DNA from: a bacterium
GTDB taxonomy: Bacteria > Krumholzibacteriota > Krumholzibacteriia > WVZY01
Direction: 5' to 3'
DNA: 6,562 nt
Assembly (NCBI GenBank): GCA_027296025.1
Contig: JAPUJU010000137.1
Coordinates: 1-6,562, forward strand
Made by a program: the position numbers and the translations under genes. Of the stretch, positions 1-4,665 are shown piece after piece (the first letter of the stretch is position 1; each line of letters begins with the position of its first letter). Under the pieces are notes generated by a model. That model was not told where the DNA came from. It searched no databases and saw only the letters and a list, made by a program, of their open reading frames with translations.

Positions 1-558
1 AGCTTCGTGAAAAATCGGGACTCCATCCTTAGCGACCAGCACCACGCCGGAAAACGTCTCCGCATCGGCTTCAGCATCCAGCATCTCATCCAGTTGCGCG
101 AACGAAGAAACGCCGTTTTCCTGTTGAGGCTTCGCATGCACGGCGGAACGTCCAGGTGATTCTCCGCCACCTATGGAACCAATTCGTACGAATCGATGCG
201 GAGGATTCGCCTCCAGGTCGAACGATATGGACTCGCCATTCGAAAACACGATTTGAGCTGCGAACGGGCCTTCGGGTCTCGCGCCTGATCGCCGCACCCC
301 GGCAAACTTCGATCGAAGTTCGTTCAGTTCGCTTGAGACGCGGTCTTGCCCCAGCGAACCCAGAAGCTCTTTCGAGACCTTTTCGTTCACGAATTGCTTT
401 AATGCTTCCTGTCCGTCACTGCCCAGGAAGTCACTCAACGCGACAACACCCTTGTAGCGTGGTGAGTTCGGGTCAGGTCGTTGCGCCTGGACGGTTGACA
501 GGTTCAAAGACGCGATCATCCCCGAGACGACAATTAGAATCATGCGACGATCAATCAT
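1..558 (-). CDS. Exported beta-lactamase-family serine hydrolase, N-terminal part (runs off left edge)
   Basis: The first 186 codons are visible and the frame is open to the edge. The start at 558 is chosen because GGAG (568-565 on this strand) sits 6 nt upstream; another in-frame ATG lies at 543. Residues 1-25 look like a signal peptide: Arg4-Arg5, then a hydrophobic core (ILIVVSGMIA), then a VQA cleavage site before Gln26, so the product is probably periplasmic or secreted. Residues 36-128 resemble the small alpha/beta domain often found before the catalytic domain in this family (VVALSDFLGSDGQEALKQFV, later an alternating beta stretch ending FVRIGSI). A linker follows. Residues 169-180 (FSGVVLVAKDGV) match the first strand of class C beta-lactamase/esterase-like serine hydrolases. 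The catalytic SxxK and YxN motifs would lie off the window, so activity cannot be judged; the substrate could be a peptide, ester or beta-lactam. It is divergent from the winged-helix gene at 743. Confidence 0.85.
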   Translation of the reverse strand, partial: MIDRRMILIVVSGMIASLNLSTVQAQRPDPNSPRYKGVVALSDFLGSDGQEALKQFVNEKVSKELLGSLGQDRVSSELNELRSKFAGVRRSGARPEGPFAAQIVFSNGESISFDLEANPPHRFVRIGSIGGGESPGRSAVHAKPQQENGVSSFAQLDEMLDAEADAETFSGVVLVAKDGVPIFHEA

Positions 559-564
559 ATTAGG

Positions 565-568
565 CTCC
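565..568 (-). promoter_or_regulatory. Ribosome binding site of the serine hydrolase
   Basis: On the minus strand GGAG is followed by a 6-nt spacer (CCTAAT) and the ATG at 558. This favours 558 over the internal ATG at 543, which has no comparable site in front of it. Confidence 0.6.
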
Positions 569-702
569 AAGTGCGACCAGGTACTCAATCCGACAATCGA
601 ACTCGAGAAAAACTCGGCCGACCCTGGCCATGCCGTTTCGCAGTCCAAATGGAATTATCCTCCGCGAAGCTACAAGAATGGACGTTCGTCGGCCCCGTTT
701 CC

Positions 703-711
703 TGCTATAAT
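703..711 (+). promoter_or_regulatory. Extended -10 promoter for the winged-helix regulator
   Basis: TGC followed by a perfect TATAAT (706-711) gives the TGnTATAAT extended -10 form used by the housekeeping sigma-70 factor. No good -35 lies upstream (TTCGTC at 685-690 is poor), which is common for extended -10 promoters. Transcription would begin near 718, leaving a leader of about 25 nt before the ATG at 743. This also argues against the longer in-frame start at 542, because the promoter would then lie inside the gene. Confidence 0.55.
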
Positions 712-742
712 TTTCAAAAATATTCTAGCAAGTGAGCTGACT

Positions 743-1300
743 ATGCCCAGAGAGCGTGAATTTCTCGTTTCGACCGTCGATCAGATGGAGGCGCTGGCCT
801 CGCCGGTTCGGCACCAGATCCACATCGCCATGGAAATGTTGGGCCGATGCTCGGTCAACCAGCTGGCCGAACGCATGGGACGTGTCCCGGAAACGCTCTA
901 CTACCACATCCGACGGCTGGAGAGGGTCGGTATCATAGAGCAGGTGGGTAGTCAATTCGGGAGTGCGCGCGAAGAGGCTATCTACCAGCTGAAGGCAAAA
1001 CGCCTTCGAGTTGATCCAAGTCAATCGTCAACTCGATTCCTGCAAGCCATGGCCAAGGGCTGCGGATCGCTCCTGCGATTTGCCCAACGATCGTTTGAGC
1101 AGGCGCTGGTACGCAAAGCCGAGCGGCGTGTGATCCCAAGGCGCAGCCTTCGCATTGAACAAGTGGCCGTTCGGCTCTCTTCCCAGAATCTCGCGGAGCT
1201 GAACAAACAGCTGGACTCTATCCAGAAATTCCTTTCGGACGCGGATGACGTCGACGAGAAAGAGATGTTTGTCGTAACAATCTGTACAGCGCCGCTTTGA
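743..1300 (+). CDS. Winged-helix transcriptional regulator (ArsR/HTH_20-like)
   Basis: A 185-residue, probably cytoplasmic DNA-binding protein. The frame is open back to 542, but the start at 743 is preferred: the product then begins MPREREF, a weak purine-rich site (AAGTGAG, 730-736) lies 6 nt upstream, and an extended -10 promoter lies 32 bp upstream. Residues 13-33 form the first helix with the ALASPVRHQI signature typical of ArsR-like repressors. Residues 37-63 (SVNQLAERM, then TLYYHIRRLERVGII) form the helix-turn-helix with its recognition helix, and 64-85 the wing. The C-terminal half (95-185) is mostly helical, contains a heptad-like stretch near LAELNKQLDSIQKFL, ends in a short strand, and may serve dimerisation or ligand binding. 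No metal-binding Cys pair is visible: the only Cys residues are 36, 107 and 181. It is divergent from the serine hydrolase and convergent with the kinase. Control of the hydrolase is inferred; the ligand is unknown. Confidence 0.85.
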   Translation: MPREREFLVSTVDQMEALASPVRHQIHIAMEMLGRCSVNQLAERMGRVPETLYYHIRRLERVGIIEQVGSQFGSAREEAIYQLKAKRLRVDPSQSSTRFLQAMAKGCGSLLRFAQRSFEQALVRKAERRVIPRRSLRIEQVAVRLSSQNLAELNKQLDSIQKFLSDADDVDEKEMFVVTICTAPL

Positions 1301-1406
1301 CAGTCCGTTGGCGACTCGTTGATCTTGTTATTCGCGACGCTTCGCGTTGGAATCTGCACGTCCGACTGGCCTGAGTACCTAATCGAGGCCGGGGAAACAG
1401 ATCCGC
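1301..1406. terminator. Convergent gap with two weak hairpins, possible terminator region
   Basis: The regulator and the kinase end facing each other across 106 bp, so termination in both directions is expected here. Two short hairpins are visible: CGCGA/TCGCG around a 4-nt loop (1333-1346), and CTGGCCT/AGGCCGG around a 13-nt loop (1366-1392). The second pairs better in the plus-strand RNA, where one pair is a G-U wobble; in the minus-strand RNA that pair becomes a mismatch. Neither is followed by a T-run, so a classical intrinsic terminator is not shown. Confidence 0.25.
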
Positions 1407-3428
1407 CTATGTTGTCGTTGCGGACGCTTTTTCGGCAGGCACCAAGTACTGCTGTATCGTCTTGATCAGCTTCTTCCGGTCGATGGGCTTCGTGACGTAG
1501 TCGTTGCACCCGGCCTTGATGCACGCGTCGCGATCACCATCCATCGCGTAGGCAGTGAGCGCGATGATAGGCCCGGAGTCGCCTTTCCGGCGTAGCTTCA
1601 CCGTGGCCTCGAAACCGTCCATGATGGGCATCTGAATGTCCATCAGAATGACATCGAACGGAATACCCTCGTCGCGTGCCGCCAGGGCAGCGGCCAGCGC
1701 GAGCTTTCCGTTCTCTTCGACCGTCACATCAGCCCCCGCCTTCTGCATGAATAACGAAATGAGCCGTTGGTTGTCCGGGTCGTCCTCGGCCAGCAGGATG
1801 CGAAGACCATCGAGCGATGAGAGATTCGCGGCCTGCGGTCTGGCAGGCTCACTCGGCGTGTACGCGACCGCATCGGAAGCTTTCAACATTTTCACGCCTT
1901 CCAGCGGGCCGGTGGTCACGGTGACTCGAACTCGCGTCCCGGCGCCGGGTGCGCTCTCGACCACCGTGACGTCCCCGCCGAGCAACACCGCGAAACGCCT
2001 ACTGATTGTCAATCCGAGCCCCGTTCCGCCGTATTCTGGAGTCGTAGACACGTCAGCCTGCGTGAATGGCTGGAACAGCCTTGACACTTGCTCTTCGGTC
2101 ATACCGAGACCGGTATCAACAATGTCGAATCGCATGAGCGGCGTGTTGCCGCTGCCAACCCGGCTGATCTCCAGCCGCACGCTACCTTGCTCGGTGAACT
2201 TGATCGCGTTGCCGACCAGGTTGAGGAGGATCTGTCGCAGGCGCGTGCTGTCGGTGCGTATGGTTTCGGGGATCGGTGTTCCGCATTGGATCTCGACACA
2301 TAGCCCCTTCGACTCGGCCCGCACGCGCTGGAGCGAGATGACTTCGTTGGCGACCTGCCACGGCGAGCACTGGCCTTGATCGACTACCATTTTGCCCGCC
2401 TCGATCTTGGACAGATCGAGAATATCGTTGATGATAGCGATGAGATGTTCGCCGTTACGTTTGATCGTCTTGGCGGCTTCGATCTGTTCCGGCGGTGTGT
2501 TTTCCAGATCGCCGTGTTCCACCAAGACATCGGCGAATCCCAGGATGGCCGTCATCGGCGTCCGAATCTCGTGGCTCATATTGGCCAGAAACTCGCTCTT
2601 CGCGGTGTTCGCTGCCTCCGCGGCGCCCTTGGCTTCTCGGAGATGCTGTTCGGCACGCGCGCGCTCCGAAACCATGACGTTGAAGGACGTGGCCAACTCG
2701 CCAATCTCGTCGTCGCCCGCCACGTCTGAACACGGAACCCAGTCTCCGGTGGCCAGACGCCGAGTTGACTTAATCAAGCTGGCCAACGGCATTGCGATGG
2801 ACTTGCCGATTTTCGTGTTGATTATCGCCACGAGAACTACCATCAGGAGGGTTGCGACGATGGCAGCCCCGATCGTATTATTCTGAAGAGTTGTCAGCCT
2901 CTCCGTTTCTTCCTTGATTTGAACACCCTTGCTGTACAGAGACATGTCAACGAAGTGCTGAATAGGCGCAGCATGCTTCTTGACGAAACTCAAGAAGTGC
3001 GCCTCAGCCTCCCGTTGTTTGCCCATGCGGAGAAACGCCACGCACTTCACAAAGTCGTTTCTGAGGGCATAGATTGTCGGCTCCGCTTCGGCAGCGAAGG
3101 ACTCGTCCTCGACCATCCGATGTTCGAAGGCCGCATCCCGAAATGCCGAGAAGACAGACTGTATGTCTTCGCTCCTCGCAAGGAGCGTATGGATGTCCGA
3201 ACGGTCATTCTTGTAGATTGCTTTTTCTAGAAGGAGCATGGTCTCCGAGGTCAAACCCCCGAGGGTGGAAGCCCATGACCGTTGTTCATGGAGGTCGTAG
3301 ATGAGTTGGTATTTCTTGTCCAGGCCTCGAAGTACCAGGAGCAGGCCGACCGCTATTGCCCCAAACATCAGCACGTTGACGATCGTGGTCGTCAGGAGCT
3401 TCGTCCTGATGCTCTTGTTGACAAACAT
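1407..3428 (-). CDS. Membrane-bound hybrid sensor histidine kinase with C-terminal receiver
   Basis: A 673-residue protein that senses a signal across the membrane, autophosphorylates and passes phosphate to its own receiver. Numbering is from the ATG at 3428: membrane helix about 10-33; extracytoplasmic helical sensor about 36-184, like a four-helix bundle; second membrane helix 185-206; HAMP about 208-260; coiled linker; HisKA with FLANMSHEIRTP, phosphorylated His286; HATPase_c with N box (LLNLVGNAIKF, Asn407), G1 box (DTGLGM, from Asp438) and G2 box (GGTGLGL, 467-473); receiver about 542-660 with acidic Glu548-Asp549-Asp550, phosphoacceptor Asp597, Thr625 and Lys647. All key catalytic residues are present. 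There is no PAS domain and no Hpt domain. An in-frame ATG at 3440 would add four residues, but 3428 is better placed behind GGTGATC (3438-3432). The signal is unknown, and no response regulator with an output domain lies beside it. The NHL-repeat gene lies 81 bp upstream on the same strand. Confidence 0.95.
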   Translation of the reverse strand: MFVNKSIRTKLLTTTIVNVLMFGAIAVGLLLVLRGLDKKYQLIYDLHEQRSWASTLGGLTSETMLLLEKAIYKNDRSDIHTLLARSEDIQSVFSAFRDAAFEHRMVEDESFAAEAEPTIYALRNDFVKCVAFLRMGKQREAEAHFLSFVKKHAAPIQHFVDMSLYSKGVQIKEETERLTTLQNNTIGAAIVATLLMVVLVAIINTKIGKSIAMPLASLIKSTRRLATGDWVPCSDVAGDDEIGELATSFNVMVSERARAEQHLREAKGAAEAANTAKSEFLANMSHEIRTPMTAILGFADVLVEHGDLENTPPEQIEAAKTIKRNGEHLIAIINDILDLSKIEAGKMVVDQGQCSPWQVANEVISLQRVRAESKGLCVEIQCGTPIPETIRTDSTRLRQILLNLVGNAIKFTEQGSVRLEISRVGSGNTPLMRFDIVDTGLGMTEEQVSRLFQPFTQADVSTTPEYGGTGLGLTISRRFAVLLGGDVTVVESAPGAGTRVRVTVTTGPLEGVKMLKASDAVAYTPSEPARPQAANLSSLDGLRILLAEDDPDNQRLISLFMQKAGADVTVEENGKLALAAALAARDEGIPFDVILMDIQMPIMDGFEATVKLRRKGDSGPIIALTAYAMDGDRDACIKAGCNDYVTKPIDRKKLIKTIQQYLVPAEKASATTT

Positions 3429-3431
3429 CGC

Positions 3432-3438
3432 GATCACC
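3432..3438 (-). promoter_or_regulatory. Probable ribosome binding site deciding the kinase start
   Basis: On the minus strand GGTGATC is complementary to GATCACC just inside the 3' end of bacterial 16S rRNA, the downstream half of the classic AAGGAGGTGATC pairing. Its GGT ends 7 nt before the ATG at 3428. The alternative ATG at 3440 has only AGG directly touching it, with no spacer. Confidence 0.4.
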
Positions 3439-3509
3439 ATCCTGGCCCAAAACAGTCAGTTCCGGCTCCGAACCGATTCTCGCGCGCCGGACGCCCGCGA
3501 CGAGACGGG

Positions 3510-3755
3510 TTACCGTGGGCGGAATCTCTGTATTCGACGATTGGCCGTGTCGGCCACATAGACGATTCCCTTGGCATCCACGACTATGCCATGAAGATTT
3601 CCGATTTCGCCCGGTCCGGCGGCCAGACCGTCACCGGTCCAGGAGGATACATGCACGTAGGCATGGGATGCCGGGGGTGGATTCAAGGCGAAGAGACCCC
3701 CGGCGACGAAGACGCACGCGCAGAGAAACACATCGCACGTCACGCTCTTATTCAC
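3510..3755 (-). CDS. Short exported protein with a single NHL repeat, probably truncated
   Basis: An 81-residue product read from a GTG at 3755, chosen because GAGGAG (3769-3764) lies 8 nt upstream; in-frame ATGs at 3791 and 3863 lack such a site. Residues 1-32 look like a signal peptide: Lys3, a hydrophobic stretch (VFLCACVFVAGGLFAL), then ASHA before Tyr33. Residues 38-80 match one NHL beta-propeller repeat: a Gly-rich entry (GDGLAAGPGEIGNLHG), then IVVDAKGIVYVADTANRRIQ and RF. NHL proteins normally carry four to six such repeats forming a propeller that binds protein, RNA or carbohydrate. This one stops with TAA right after the first repeat, and no further repeat is readable in any frame of the 81 bp before the kinase. 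One repeat cannot close a propeller, so it is most likely the 5' stub of a deleted gene. The intact start signals leave open a short expressed peptide. It may be cotranscribed with the kinase. Confidence 0.6.
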   Translation of the reverse strand: MNKSVTCDVFLCACVFVAGGLFALNPPPASHAYVHVSSWTGDGLAAGPGEIGNLHGIVVDAKGIVYVADTANRRIQRFRPR

Positions 3756-3762
3756 GACGGTA

Positions 3763-3769
3763 TCTCCTC
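3763..3769 (-). promoter_or_regulatory. Strong ribosome binding site of the NHL-repeat gene
   Basis: GAGGAGA on the minus strand lies 8 nt (counted from GAGGAG) before the GTG at 3755. It is the best Shine-Dalgarno match in the window and fixes a GTG start rather than the upstream ATGs. Confidence 0.6.
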
Positions 3770-4071
3770 GAGGGGGTCGAGCCCGTCGCATCAATGTGTC
3801 GGTTTTCTCGTACCCCTCCGAAGGGCGCAGTGGACCGGGAAAAACCCGCCTCAAAGCCTGCACGCAGTTCCCACACGTCGCCCACCATCGAAGGTGTGGT
3901 CACATGCGCCCGTAAGAGGGACGCCGCTACGACTGGCAGTCCTCAACAGCTTGATCGGTCTAATGCGAGTGCGTCTAGAGGAAGGGAGCATCACCGCTTG
4001 AAGGATGTGCCCGACGTCCGATACAACCCGGCGTTGCGGCGTTTACAGGCGATCGGCGAGCTGACACCCGA

Positions 4072-4089
4072 CCACGCTTCCTAGCGTGG
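4072..4089. repeat. Perfect 7-bp hairpin with 4-nt loop
   Basis: CCACGCT and AGCGTGG flank TCCT. The stem is GC-rich and stable. On the plus strand a TTTT appears 11 nt after the stem (4101-4104), too far for a standard intrinsic terminator; on the minus strand no T-run follows. It could end transcripts reading through from the surface protein, or be a small structured element. Confidence 0.4.
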
Positions 4090-4261
4090 GTAGGGCGGAC
4101 TTTTCGACGACCCGACTGATTGGCTTCACGATGAATCGTACGTCCGTAGTTTCCGGTCATCACATTAGATAGGTGCTCGCTTCGCACGCGATCCACGCGG
4201 ATAGCGCAAAAGGCGAACTCTCGGCTAATGATCTATCGGCTGCCCGGCCAAACTCTTTGGG

Positions 4262-4276
4262 TTGTCGTTCCGACAA
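4262..4276. repeat. Short hairpin, 6-bp stem and 3-nt loop
   Basis: TTGTCG and CGACAA flank TTC. After a G/A mismatch two more G-C pairs (4259-4260 with 4278-4279) could extend the stem. No T-run follows on either strand and no gene is attached to it, so no role is assigned. Confidence 0.3.
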
Positions 4277-4665
4277 ACCTGCCGCGCGCCGCGGTGCCTG
4301 CTGTTATCGGTAGAGCGAATAACGGTGGCGGAGAAAGAAAAGCGCGTAAACGGTGCGCCCGCCTGGTTGGCACCTGGCATGGGACGCAGCAAGAAGAGGA
4401 CCCAATCAGGTCACGACTCGCGTGGACAGCGATCTGGCACCACCACGAGACACTCGCGTGACTCGACGGGCGTCAATCTTGGGCGCGCGCGCAACAGATT
4501 TGGGAGTGTCGCCGCACGCCGTGCCGAGAGAATCTTTGAAGAGGACTTCACCATGACGAAGCTTCAAAACGTGTCGAGCCCACTCAACATTGAAACAGGC
4601 GGAAACTCTTTCACCTTCTCCGGCAAGGTAAGCGAGTGGCACGTCAGTCTGCCAGCGACACGCCG

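Larger units (their letters stand above)
559..742. other. Divergent intergenic region between serine hydrolase and winged-helix regulator
   Basis: These 184 bp separate two genes transcribed away from each other and must carry both promoters. The right-facing promoter is recognisable (703-711). No equally good left-facing promoter is visible; the best -10-like hexamer on the minus strand is GATAAT at 659-654, without a credible -35. A short A-rich inverted element lies near 604-617 (CTCGAG, A-run, CTCG) and could be tested as an operator, but it is weak. Confidence 0.5.
3770..4665. other. Gene-poor stretch of about 900 bp
   Basis: No convincing gene lies between the NHL gene's ribosome binding site and the stop codon of the surface protein. 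Open frames here are short, arginine- and serine-rich and lack recognisable domains or good ribosome binding sites. The stretch should hold the 3' end of the surface-protein transcript and the promoter for the NHL/kinase pair, but no clear -35/-10 could be picked on the minus strand. It contains hairpins at 4072-4089 and 4262-4276, a loose inverted repeat TTTGAAG/CTTCAAA (4535-4541 and 4562-4568), and a 9-bp direct repeat ACTCGCGTG (4416-4424 and 4452-4460). A decayed gene is possible but not demonstrable by eye. Confidence 0.5.

Noticed and set aside
156..563. A plus-strand open frame of 135 codons over the left end
   Set aside because: The minus strand encodes a signal peptide and a recognisable serine hydrolase N-terminus with a ribosome binding site; the plus-strand product is low-complexity and Arg/Ser-rich.
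654..659. GATAAT on the minus strand as a promoter for the serine hydrolase
   Set aside because: It matches a -10 at five of six positions but has no credible -35 or extended -10 TG, so it was not called as a feature.
542..742. N-terminal extension of the winged-helix regulator to 542
   Set aside because: The added residues have no domain character, overlap the divergent hydrolase start, and contain the promoter at 703-711.
1636..2379. A 247-codon plus-strand open frame within the kinase gene
   Set aside because: It is antisense to the conserved HATPase_c and receiver domains of the kinase; GC-rich coding sequence commonly gives such long open shadows.
3282..4084. Overlapping plus-strand frames of 239 and 189 codons across the NHL gene and the gap
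   Set aside because: They run antisense to the NHL repeat and kinase start and give no recognisable motifs or ribosome binding sites.
4416..4460. Direct repeat ACTCGCGTG x2 as mobile-element ends or a target-site duplication
   Set aside because: The copies are only 36 bp apart, there are no inverted ends or transposase, and a 9-bp chance repeat is plausible.
4535..4568. TTTGAAG/CTTCAAA inverted repeat as a terminator for the surface protein
   Set aside because: The loop is 20 nt, the stem is AT-rich and no T-run follows in the right direction.
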